From the NCBI RefSeq assembly GCF_000003815.2, contig NC_049992.1:8741671-8805670 (forward strand): 64,000 bases of DNA. The letters are read 5' to 3'. The notes under the pieces are model-generated. The model did not search any database. It saw only the letters and a list, made by a program, of their open reading frames with translations, and was not told the DNA's origin. Within the stretch, counting starts at the first letter, position 1, and every line of letters starts with the position of its first letter. The DNA is from Branchiostoma floridae (Eukaryota; Chordata; Leptocardii; Amphioxiformes; Branchiostomatidae). Both the position numbers and the translations under genes were made by a program. This document shows, piece by piece, positions 1 to 10,200 of the stretch.

Positions 1-428
1 AGAGACACCCCTTTTGGCAAGTGAAAAGAGACAGCGTTTACGAAGGATGGTAGTAACGTACACTAATTTACTTTCATTAAAAACAAAGTTCTCCGTGTCG
101 GGGAATCGAACCCCGGTCTCCCGCGTGACAGGCGGGGATACTCACCACTATACTAACACGGATTGGCTTGAAGTACGCTTCACAAATATCCCCTGCCTAG
201 CTAACGATGTCCATTTCATTTAGTTTCATTTATCTAATCAAAAAAATAAACACCCAGGACATAGACCTGTTTTCCATGAGTTCCTGTGAACATTAACGTG
301 AAGAAAAAATGACACAAAACAGAAACAACATTAAATACATGGCCTGTTTACGGATAGAGGTTCGCTAGTATCAAAATTAGTCCTTTCTTTGGTTTGGTAC
401 CAATATGTTCTTCTGAATCTCCCTCCAG
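1..428. other. Intron and upstream flank of actin-related gene
   Basis: Apart from the tRNA at 91-162 this stretch is AT-rich and I see no coding sequence. The last ~200 bases should be the 3' part of the intron before the actin-like terminal exon, ending in a pyrimidine-rich tract and AG at 427-428. Confidence 0.5.
91..162 (-). tRNA. tRNA-Asp (GTC)
   Basis: Read on the minus strand this is a 72-nt cloverleaf: acceptor TCCGTGT pairs with ACACGGA, with discriminator G. Anticodon GTC lies at 127-129 in a CCTGTCACG loop context, and the T loop is GGTTCGATTCC. A T5 run follows on the minus strand as a Pol III terminator. It matches the other Asp copies in this window. Confidence is high that it is a tRNA-Asp gene. 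Confidence 0.96.
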
Positions 429-754
429 GTAAAGACTGTAGTGGTCTCCCCAGGGGAATCCTAACCAGCATCATGCAGTGTGACGTGGACCTGCGCCGCA
501 CGTACCTCGAGAACGTGTTCTTGAGCGGCGGCACAGCGTCCTGCTCCGGGCTGCTGGAGCGTCTCTCCCGGGACCTGGTGGCCATCGCGCCCGAGGACCA
601 CCCCGTGATGGTCCACCGCGCCACCCCGGACACACAGCTCTCCGCCTGGAGGGGAGGATCTGTCCTGGCCGCCTTGAGGTCCTTCCAAGACTCTTGGATC
701 ACGCAAGAAGATTTTGAGGAGTACGGACCTAGCATCGTCCATAGGAGCACATAG
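429..754 (+). CDS. Actin-related protein, C-terminal exon (partial)
   Basis: This is the last coding exon of an actin-superfamily protein; the rest of the gene lies left of the window. The exon follows a pyrimidine-rich tract and AG at 427-428 and enters in phase 1 (GT completes a codon). It encodes about 107 residues and ends at TAG 752-754. It aligns with the actin C-terminus from the hydrophobic-cleft region onward: GILTSIMQCDVDLRR, VFLSGGTA (the actin LSGGT nucleotide-site loop), SAWRGGSVLA, then W..QEDFEEYGPSIVHR, which corresponds to actin's final EYDESGPSIVHR. The terminal KCF of true actin is replaced by ST, and charged or aliphatic changes are frequent, so it is a divergent actin-related or actin-like protein rather than conventional actin. 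I cannot assign the subfamily from this fragment. Confidence 0.85.
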
Positions 755-795
755 CCTTCGGCCTTCGTCACATTTCCTACCCCGGGGCCCAGCCG

Positions 796-961
796 TAGTC
801 TCCAAGCAGACCCTACGGTGCCTTGGAAACAATATCAAAGCTGGCAAAGGAGTTATAGCCGGCCAAAGGGAGATAGCCGGCTAAGGGAGTCAAACGGGCA
901 CCTGGTGCCTTGACAGCTTTGATACTATTTCTAAGGCACCGTAGGGTCTGCTTGGAGACTA
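796..961. mobile_element. hAT-like MITE (TARTCTCCAAGCAG family), 8-bp TSD
   Basis: This is a 166-bp non-autonomous foldback element. The left end TAGTCTCCAAGCAGACC is matched by its exact reverse complement at the right end, and the terminal inverted repeats extend with few mismatches for about 48 bases. It is flanked by an 8-bp direct repeat CCCAGCCG (788-795 and 962-969), a typical hAT-size target duplication. The centre carries short GCCGGC-type repeats. It sits 42 bases after the actin-like stop codon and before the first AATAAA, so it is probably transcribed in that 3' UTR (inference). Related copies are at 42521 and 45581. Confidence 0.9.
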
Positions 962-1464
962 CCCAGCCGGGCTGTTTGCGGAAAAGATAAAAGTTTATGC
1001 CAATAAATACGCACAAGGCATGCTGTTCAATTATTTCTGGCCAGTTTTGTCTTTTATGACATACCGAAAACGTTCTGCATCTCCCTCGGTCCCAGCCCTC
1101 CCGCGGGTCGGATCACCCTCGGGATTCGGCCGTCTTGTACCTCGGGTGATACGGAATACACCGTGTTGTATTCTATATTTATATCGTACTTTTCGTTGCC
1201 CAAAACTTCCCGGTTGGGCCCCAGTGTGGAAATGTGACGTTTGATAGCCTTACCCAGCACCACCAAGCGTCTTTACATTGTTGCTAAACTATAGGTGATG
1301 TCAGTTTACGTCTTACATTGCTAAGCAAATTTTGAGCAATGTTAGCTTGCAAGCCAGTCTAGCGTTTGTCATGCAAGAAGTCTGTAAAAAGTAGTATCTA
1401 GCACCCAAGACGGTACTTTCTTATGAATGGTTTTCTCTGACCGCATCGAGTTGTAGCATAATTC

Positions 1465-1605
1465 TAGTCTCTACCAGACTCCGGATCGCTGGAAAATCGC
1501 GTGCTGTTCCCTAGCCGGCTATATTTCTCTGGCCGGCTTACTCCTCTATAGTCTATTTGTTCCATTTCTACGATTTTCCAGCGATCCGGAGTCTGGTAGA
1601 GACTA
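1465..1605. mobile_element. MITE with TAGTCTCTACC ends, 9-bp TSD
   Basis: This 141-bp foldback element has near-perfect ~35-bp terminal inverted repeats (TAGTCTCTACCAGACTCCGG at the left, its complement at the right). Perfect 9-bp direct repeats GCATAATTC flank it (1456-1464 and 1606-1614). The interior has CTAGCCGGC and GGCCGGC modules like the element at 796, and the termini share the TAGTCTC..AGAC pattern, so the two are probably related subfamilies. Confidence 0.88.
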
Positions 1606-2268
1606 GCATAATTCGTGCAGGCACGAAAAATTGTATCCAATCATAAGTATGATAATTTCATAATATTGCGTGGAGAGGATTGTGTATATTTAGCACGCAA
1701 TGTAAACCTGATTTATCTCTGCAATACTAGTTTTTGCTACGCCACGAAAAAGAAGTAAAATTTTATGGAAAAAGGGCAGGTCCCTTGCAGTTGAAGAGCT
1801 ACATAGCTTATGCTGTATCCGGATTGTGTACTCTCTGTTTTTGGAAGAGAAACGCGCATCATGAAAATATTGGGTTGTTATTTGTACCGATGTATCATTT
1901 TTCATACCCATTAAAAAGTTTACTGTATCGAATTCGAAATTTCCAGTATTGTAGATGTTGTCGTGTGGAAAGGGCTTTGTCGTTAGTTTAATAGAAACAG
2001 AACGCACACACATGCGCATAAAAAAGACATAGTTGTGAAAGTTCGAATATACAATGCACACGAGAAATAAGTCTGATTCATATTAAGTATTGTTCATTTA
2101 TTTTCAAAACGAGAAGAAATTACATTATAAAATAATCAAAAGCACACGTACAATGCTTTTACTAACTATGCTTTCTACACGAATACATGTCCAAAACACA
2201 GTGTTGAAAATTTGAAAAATTACACCAAACCCAGCAAATATTGTCTGCATCAACTGCAAAAGAAATCT

Positions 2269-2341
2269 AGCCTCCAATGAGGATCGAACTCATGACCTCT
2301 GGTTTACTAGACCAGCGCTCTAACCACTGAGCTATGGAGGC
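2269..2341 (-). tRNA. tRNA-Thr (AGT)
   Basis: On the minus strand this is a 73-nt cloverleaf with acceptor GCCTCCA/TGGAGGC and discriminator T. The D arm is AGCTCAGTGGTTAGAGC. The anticodon stem CTGGT/ACCAG encloses loop CTAGTAA, giving anticodon AGT (2306-2308), and the T arm contains GTTCGATCC. A TTTT run lies just downstream on the minus strand. A34 would be read as inosine in the mature tRNA. Confidence 0.95.
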
Positions 2342-3984
2342 TCATATCATGTCACAATGTTGTCTGCATAGATGGAAAAACAACCTGTTGTCACAAACAA
2401 AGAAGAAGAATTCCGTTACAATGTGGCATGACAACACATGTGGACAGCTGGTGGTAAGGTTGTGCTTCAACCCCCCTCCCTCCCCAACCCACCGGTACAT
2501 AGTCTATTGGAACTTATATATTAAATGAAATGTTTATTGCAAATTCATGCCCATGGGGCCAATTGCAAGTGAACAAAATCAAATACATGGAGTGATTGAA
2601 AACGGGTAAATGATCTAAATTCTAGCATACAAAGATTAACTGGTTGTACGTACATACAGTGTATCGAATATCATTCTAAAACCTACATTACTATTACGGG
2701 GTTTGACTTCTTCTTTGAAAACAGTTGAAAATGAAATGTCCCACATTTTCTATGATAGATTGGTTCGATGATCTTAGCAGGAGGTGTGTTTTTAAAAAAA
2801 TGAAAAGTTTGGTGTGATTTCGGACACTCTTTCAAACAGTGTGTTTCTTTCAGCATCGAATCGGGGACATTCACAGATCATGTCAGATGAAATGTGTTTC
2901 ATTATATACGTTCAGCGAGCTTGGAAGCGTTAACTGGCATGAAAGGTAAGGATACTCGCTCTATCTGTACCATCACAGATTTTACAAGCTTCTATTATTA
3001 TACGCTTATGAAGATTGTTTAGGCCACGTTGACTTTATAATATGGATGGCATTCTCTGGGAACCACACAACTCATGCGTCATTCTGTGAACAAGGTCGAT
3101 GTAGTTTGACCGAAAATTTAGGGTAAGTCCCTATATTGATTCAGTGTTGGAAAGAAAGTTTAGCAATTTCTATAATGTATTCTACCAACACAAATGAACT
3201 TTCATGCTAAAATAGAGAGTTGTTGGAAAAAAAAACCCTTCTCACCTATCTAACGATCACCGACCGTACAGGCAGATTGTCAAAGCTTAGGTCCCTCCAT
3301 TTGTAAAAAAAAAAAAAAGTTATCGTTACAATAATGCTATCAACGCTATCCTGTTATCACATACTAATGTTTACGATCACTTGACGTATACAGCCCAAAC
3401 TGAAGCAGAAAAAATCCGCCTATACGTTGTTAAAAGCCTGTCGTACGCTCAACCTGTTACCAAATACATGTATATAGGGATGTAGAATGTAACCAATTTG
3501 GCATCAATTCAGTTCAGTTCAGTTCAGCCTCATATGAGGTGCCATGAACGAAGTCCGACCATGCATCTCTATATTTGGGGTAAGAAGCAAAATTGATATC
3601 ATGTACATAATCAATTGTTCAAAATAAAAAGCAGAAGTTGACATCTCATCTACGATCCGTTGTTGTTAAACACTCGTCAGCCGTGTGCGCGCCAACACTG
3701 GGTTGTTCCTGAAATTCAAATTTGGCGCCATCAGACACTTCATCACGTGATCTCCTGCTCACATGACCCACTTAGACCCACTTCCGCATCACGGCGGATC
3801 ACGGCGGAACGCGGCTGACTGGCCGTTTTTCTCGTAAATACAAGTCCAAGATTGTCTTTTACCGCTAAATTACTGTTTTAAAAAACATTAGACGCTTTAA
3901 AATAGTAATGATTCATGTTGTTGTGGAGTTAACGTTGGTACTGCGGCTTCAAATCCTTATATGAATGCCCGATGCCCAGCGGTC
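2342..3984. other. Intergenic, no gene seen
   Basis: AT-rich DNA with short homopolymer runs (A14 near 3307). There is a TTCAG pentamer repeat near 3510-3535 and a repeated ATCACGGCGG motif near 3790-3813. No coding or RNA gene signature. Confidence 0.5.
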
Positions 3985-4056
3985 GCCACCTTAGCTCAGT
4001 GGTAGAGCACTGGTCTCGTAAACCAGGGGTCGTGAGTTCGAACCTCACAGGTGGCT
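3985..4056 (+). tRNA. tRNA-Thr (CGT)
   Basis: 72-nt cloverleaf: acceptor GCCACCT/AGGTGGC with discriminator T, and D arm AGCTCAGTGGTAGAGC. Anticodon stem CTGGT/ACCAG encloses CTCGTAA, giving anticodon CGT at 4017-4019. The T arm has GTTCGAACC. A TTTT tract starts within a few bases of the 3' end. Confidence 0.95.
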
Positions 4057-5448
4057 ACCTTAAGTTTTGCAAACATGAGTTTTGCAACTCTTTTATCTGT
4101 CAAAACCACACACACTTCTCAGCTCTCGAACCGTTTTACCGGAGACCTTTGTTGTATTCTTTACTTATAATGTCCAGAGCGTTTCAAATGACAGAATGAT
4201 TGTATGGCTGGCGTACTGCATAATTGTGTGACGAACTACACTTCAAGGTTTGATAGACAACATTCGGTATGATTACCGGCTTATTTCAATAATAGTGGCC
4301 ATAGTGACTGAGAAGAGGGAATTAACAAAAACACACTGTGTTTATGCATGATTTTCCGCGGACTAGAACTTTACGTATGAGGTAGGTAGCTAGCAAGAAA
4401 GTACTGGGATCTTTTGCCTGATACGTCAGGAACAGCTCATGTGTAACTTTTAGCTACAGGTACTGGTTGTAGCTTTGCTTCCATAGTGCTGAAAGAGGTA
4501 CAATGGTCGTCTGTAAAGTTGCCTTTGGTGACAACAAACTACTGATACTGCCCTATAACCGTTTCACATACAAATTTCAAGTGTGCAAAACAAAGTTGCT
4601 CATTCGTGGCATTGTGTCCAAGATATTTTCTCTATTCCTAGATCATTGGCCCATATTACATTTCAACACTGCCCCTCCAGCCAATGTGAGTGTTTCTTGA
4701 GATAAGATGCATTCTCAGAATAACATATATAAGGAGAGAAGCGAGCGAGCAAAAAGAACCTGTACTTCCAAGTACTGTAAAATGCCACTGCATGCAGCGT
4801 ATCAGCTAGCTGCTAGGTGTCGCTAGACTACGCGTCACGCTGGCCAAGTGACTTCATTATATGTTTGACACCCTCATCAATTTTCATCCATTCTTTAAAA
4901 AAAGTTTTCAATCAAACTGTAAATCGTAAAAAGAGGTTACAAAAGGAGAATATATAAATCGAAAAATATAAATGTAAAAATGTATACTAAAGGGGAAAGT
5001 CTTCCAAACTCCAGTCAAAGAATTTGTGAAAGGACAAAAAGATAATTAATTGCTTTGTATACTATTTTTTGTGCGTTCAGTCATTCGTTCAACCTTCTTA
5101 TTAAACCACTTTGAATTCAAATGTAGTTTTCTTTGCCCAACTTTACTTTTTTGCATGCTTGTATCAGTTTTGGTGTACTTACGCAATGTTATCCATATAC
5201 ATGTACATGTAATCGAATCCTTACATGCATAACGGACTCATGTCCTTACATGTATTTCATACCCTAATAGATCTACCACGTTGTGAAAATAAGACCCATG
5301 TCACAATATAATACATGTACAATGTAGTAGGAAAACCAATATTTACAAAATAACTCAACATTTCGCTTTTCGTTTATCACCATTCTCGGACTGTATAATG
5401 GACACTTTTTAAGATGCCATAAATAATTTTCAATAAAAAATATGTGCT
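4057..5448. other. Intergenic, no gene seen
   Basis: AT-rich sequence without a recognisable gene. Short ORFs here show no domain signature. Confidence 0.5.
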
Positions 5449-5520
5449 CTCCGTGTCGGGGAATCGAACCCCGGTCTCCCGCGTGACAGGCGGGGATACT
5501 CACCACTATACTAACACGGA
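5449..5520 (-). tRNA. tRNA-Asp (GTC)
   Basis: The 72-nt sequence is identical over the cloverleaf to the copy at 91-162: acceptor TCCGTGT/ACACGGA, anticodon GTC, T loop GTTCGATTCC. A T6 run follows on the minus strand. The gene lies downstream of the MOLO1-like gene on the same strand. Confidence 0.96.
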
Positions 5521-6857
5521 TTGGCTTAACGACTGTGACTGCATAAAGTACTTATGCATTTCAAAGTATTTTTGATGGCACTTGTCTTCACACTTGTTGA
5601 ACTCGTTTCCTTGTTCGTGCTCTGTACGGATGTCGCGCATGCTTTATCCCATTATTTCAAACAAGCAAATAAACGTCCTTAGATATGTGTTTCAATGTGT
5701 TGCGAAATCTTAGCGCTTATTATACAAACCTGACCAAACTTTACAACCATTTATTTTACTGTGATGATCCCCACTTGCCTCAAAATGAAAAATAGAAGGA
5801 GCACTTGTCAAAAAAAATACGGTCCAGAGTCTATAGCTAGTTACCCGACTAGAGAAAAATAAACTGGGAACGTTCCGTCATTTGCAATCATGAAAGGCGT
5901 ACACTTCTTTCGTGAGAATGACTATGCTCTCCTACGAAAAACGTTGAGTTTATAAAGATGCTTGTCTTTGTGCATATGTTGTCTTGGAAGAGGTAATACG
6001 TCTCGCGAGGATTCACGACAACAGTGGTGAGTAAATGATATTTTGTGAACTTTCGCTTCAGTAGACCAAAACAAATACATAATGTTGGCAAACTTTTTAA
6101 TTCTTTATCGTACACAATCACGATACATCTCCTCTGAACTACCATCAATTTATGCCTCGTGCAAAACGCAATGGTACAAAAAAATCATAAATAGAATCTT
6201 CTATATTTCCTCGAAGTCAAATGCACGTGTAACGTTATGTTGACGCACACGGATGGGCACTTAATTGAACAATATGTACAGCTTCATTCAACTGAAGCGA
6301 GTTTGCTTTGACTACATTTCTCTCGTCGTTCTGGTCTTTAACGTGGTCGGATATCCATAGAAGAAAAGGCATACCAGCTGCATTTAAAAGTGTATCCCAT
6401 GCCTCAACTTATCTAACGTAATTCACAAGTGTCAACATCAATCTTAGGTAGAAAATTTGTTAGCTCTAAAATCTATGCAACTCCAACAAAACGCTGACAA
6501 CGTTTTCGTCCAAATCCTATCAAACGTCCACAACTACATGATAAAACTCCATCTGTTTATATTTACATCGTCTTCATAATACCAAGTGCACTGTCAACAA
6601 CAGTCGTTGACGTTGTTAAATAAATTAGTGTTCTGAAGTTAACTATGACATTCTAAATGATTCTAACGACATCAGAAGCCTTGTTATTGCAACACTCGAA
6701 ATATGTGGAACTAGCACAAATAAATTACAATAAATAGCAGAAATATCCTAGGCTGTGTAGTAGTATTTTTGAGGATGGTCATGTAACGTTAGAAACATAA
6801 ACACGTTGGCTAACACAGCTACATCTATCCCATACTGCCCCGCGAGAACATATCCCA
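5521..6857. other. 3' flank of MOLO1-like gene
   Basis: The right part should hold the 3' UTR of the minus-strand gene whose stop is at 6858-6860. I could not pick a convincing minus-strand AATAAA close to the stop. Otherwise AT-rich with no gene. Confidence 0.4.
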
Positions 6858-7262
6858 TCATACAACAGCCTCTGCTGTCTTGGGTTCCCGTAGTGAGACG
6901 TAAACATTGTCCGTGTTGGGGTCGTAGTGGGTCTCGCTCTTGGCCAGACTTTTGTGCGACTCTCGCGTCTTGTCCGGTCGGAAGAAGGTCGGCTTGGGGT
7001 CCTCCTTCATCGAGCGCAACTTGAGGCAAACCAAGACGCTGACCAAGACGACCGTAAGAAGTCCGAGTACGCATGCGGCGATGATGATAGCTAGCACCGT
7101 ACTGTCCATGTCCTCGAATTCGGACTTGACCCCGTTGACCACCGTCAAGATGGCAGCCTCGAAGTCCTTGGAGTCCAGCTGCGCCTGCGCACTACTGACG
7201 ATGCTTTTCACTGTGCTGTCGGGAAGCTTTGATCTCGCCGCTACTCCCGCCGAAATGTACAC
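6858..7262 (-). CDS. MOLO1-like gene exon 4 (terminal)
   Basis: The exon starts after a minus-strand tttttcag acceptor in phase 0 with GTG TAC ATT (VYISAG) and ends at TGA (plus-strand 6858-6860). It encodes 134 residues: the end of the TPM-type fold, the transmembrane helix and the cytoplasmic tail. Composition is clearly GC-richer than the flanks, as expected of coding sequence. Confidence 0.9.
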   Translation of the reverse strand: MYISAGVAARSKLPDSTVKSIVSSAQAQLDSKDFEAAILTVVNGVKSEFEDMDSTVLAIIIAACVLGLLTVVLVSVLVCLKLRSMKEDPKPTFFRPDKTRESHKSLAKSETHYDPNTDNVYVSLREPKTAEAVV

Positions 7263-10200
7263 CTGAAAAATTAAAGATGAAAATTTAGCACTGACAACGC
7301 GCATGAATGCTACATTTCTTAATTAGAGATAACATATGTTAACTTGTAGCTAGAAATAACAAAGAAATTGAATGTGTACATTGAGAACGTAGTTTTAGCT
7401 TTAATTAATCATTCTCCTTTTCTTAAGGTAGCTTGAGGGCAGGATTTTTTTCGTTTTACGGGCTTAATGATGTATCTATCTGATATTTTATTCCGAAGCT
7501 GTACCTATGGAGAAGTGCGTCATATTTTGAATGCCACTTGTTCATCCATTCATTCACACCAAGGGCTCGTGAGACAAGACTTATGGGCAGGTAAGGACAG
7601 ATGCCAATGTTGATACTCAGAGCACGTCACAATGTAGGCTAATCCCGAAACTAAGCCACAAATGGAGCCATAACAAATGGAGGGAAGCACGCCTGGCTGG
7701 ACAAGCCCATTTTCCTAGAAGTTCCTCTTTCTATAACTTCACCCGCGGAAGGGCGCGTCCACCTGTGACATAATAACCCATTGTCACGCTGTGAGTCGAC
7801 AGGATTTGGGGTACCATAGCATATCATGAACATGTCGGCAGTAGAGCGTAGATAAACCATCACATTGTCAGACGTTAGATTGCTACAGTGAAAAGGAATC
7901 CTTTGTTTGCTTTGTTTGTGTGAGAGGTTTAGCTATGTGTATAGTTACACAAGACCAGGTGTACTCTTTGTGGTCTTCACCCCTCAGGCTAAAAGTACAG
8001 TCACATTGGCTACATTATTTTTATTTTTGACGAAGGGTTTTTCAGCACGGCTATAGCAGAACAGACAAGTGTATAGTGAAACATTATCTGTCAGAAGACA
8101 GTTGGATTTTGTACCACACACTATCAAGACTGTTTCAAAATTGGCTTCAGTCAATTTGCTGTCGGAAGCCTATCGCATGACGAAAGTGACCGAGCATTGA
8201 GTACATGTTCTAGAAATGTGTGTGGGTTTTTTTTCGTCGCTTTGTTTTTGAGACAGTCGAATTTTTGTGTCAGTTAACAGGAAACCAGTGAGCTTTACAC
8301 AGGATTTACTATACATCTGTAGCTACAGTTACGACAACTGCCAAGTATGTGTACGTCAATGCTGACCTGACTCCCACCCTGCCATTATCATGTCCCACCC
8401 GAACGGTTACTGGGCAATGTCAACTGTCACATGCGTCACTGGGGTTCCCCGTATGGTTCCAGACATGACTCAACGTGGCAGACACACACACAGTGCGTCA
8501 CTAACTCACTATCTAGTCCAACGTTCTTCGTCGCATGTTCTTCTTCTTCTTTTCTTTGTTTCCGACGACCGTACACACGGCTGGCATGATCGCCACGTTT
8601 TCAGTTAACATGGAAAGGACTACTAAAGTACGTAGCCGAACTTTTTCCTCAGAGACACATAATAAAATACACGCCTGGAATTTTATTTGGAACATTTTGT
8701 GTGTTGGAAATTGAAAAGTATCTGCTATAGATCTACTAACTGCTGGCACAAGATGACCTTTTATGATAAAGCTATTTGCGTATTTCTATGACATTTTTCT
8801 CCGTAAATTGTTCATAATGCACCTTTTAATCCTGTAAAAGACCAGAAAACTGGTCAAAAAGTCCACTCTTTGTTTTGGAAAATAGTTTGGCCTTTTCCAT
8901 AGTGATCTCTTTTTTCTTCTTTCTCTCTGATGGCTCTTCTCTGCTATCGTGTAATCGTTTCACGTCGACGGCTTTTTGTGTCATGAAATGGAAAATTATT
9001 TAATCTGTTTCCAAATCTACTACACCCTATTAACACGAATCCATGCACTGTAGGATTTTCGTCACTTTGTACGAGTCAGGGCCTAAATTCAGTGTACAAT
9101 TAACACTGTAGAAGCACCACGAACAGTAATAAAATATATGTAAAAAGTCTGAGAACTATTAAACCATTTTGTAGCTGAGGCGACTTGAGGTGAGACATAG
9201 TTGGTGGTTGAAAGGGTGTGTATGGGGGTAATGAGGTGAGTGCTAATGTTGTTCATGTCAGGTGTTGACCTGTATGCGGTTTGATGGTGGGTGTAGATCT
9301 GGGCGAGGTACGCCGCTGGTGGTCCGGATCCGCCGGTAGGGTGGGAAATATTAAAGCCAGCCTGATAGAGCCCAAAATTCTTCTAGTATCTTTCTGTTAC
9401 TGTCACAAGCGTGTTTAACAGACATACTGAGAACAAGGAAATCCTGGCATCCTGAACGTACATCCTCTCTGCATGCCACGGTTCAGCAAGTTAGGGGGGG
9501 GGGGGGGCTCACGAACAACGGATCACCTTACAATAGCCTTCTTCACTGAAGTTGTAGCAGCGATTTTTTAGGCGGCAGGCAGGCTGATTCGTGATTTTAA
9601 ACATCGGGAAATACCGGGAGAGAGAGGAAAGTCCTTTTCATGGCATTAGAAATTTAGATACTATTATATATTAGCCCATGTTGAAAATCGCGAATGGGCG
9701 CTTCCTCTGACAAATAAACGCCAGCACTGCTAGAAATCCTCGAATAGTCACTAGTGCACCCTGCGCAGTTTTCTTCCCAGAAAAGTTTGAAAGCATGCGT
9801 TTCAGGATCCTTTAGTAGTGACACCAAGCTCTGTCGGCATTGTGTGAACTTAAACTAATATTTGCGGAGCGGCCCTGCTCTACTTCCAAAGTCGTTACGA
9901 CCTTTTTGAGACGTCACGGACCATTTGAAGCGTCACTGCCCCCGGGGGATCAGACAGCTGGCCCGCTGATAACTAGCGTGTAAGGCGCTCAGGTGGACGT
10001 GTGGGAACAATAGGTGTACCTGGGGCCTCTAATCTCGCGCCGCAAGGTGGGCAAGCTTAAAATTAGGCCTGCATTTTTGCGGCGCCTTACAACTTGTGAC
10101 GTGAGCTGGGTGAAAGGACTTCTGTATCACTGGGTGGGGTGTTGGTGGGGTGGGATACATGCAGTCTACATGCATTGCCGGCATCGTTGGAATACTTATT

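Larger units (their letters stand above)
755..2268. other. 3' flank of actin-like gene and intergenic DNA
   Basis: It contains the two foldback elements listed separately and a candidate poly(A) signal AATAAA at 1002-1007, about 250 bases past the stop codon. No convincing ORF or RNA gene was seen elsewhere; open frames here have no recognisable composition or splice context. Confidence 0.5.
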
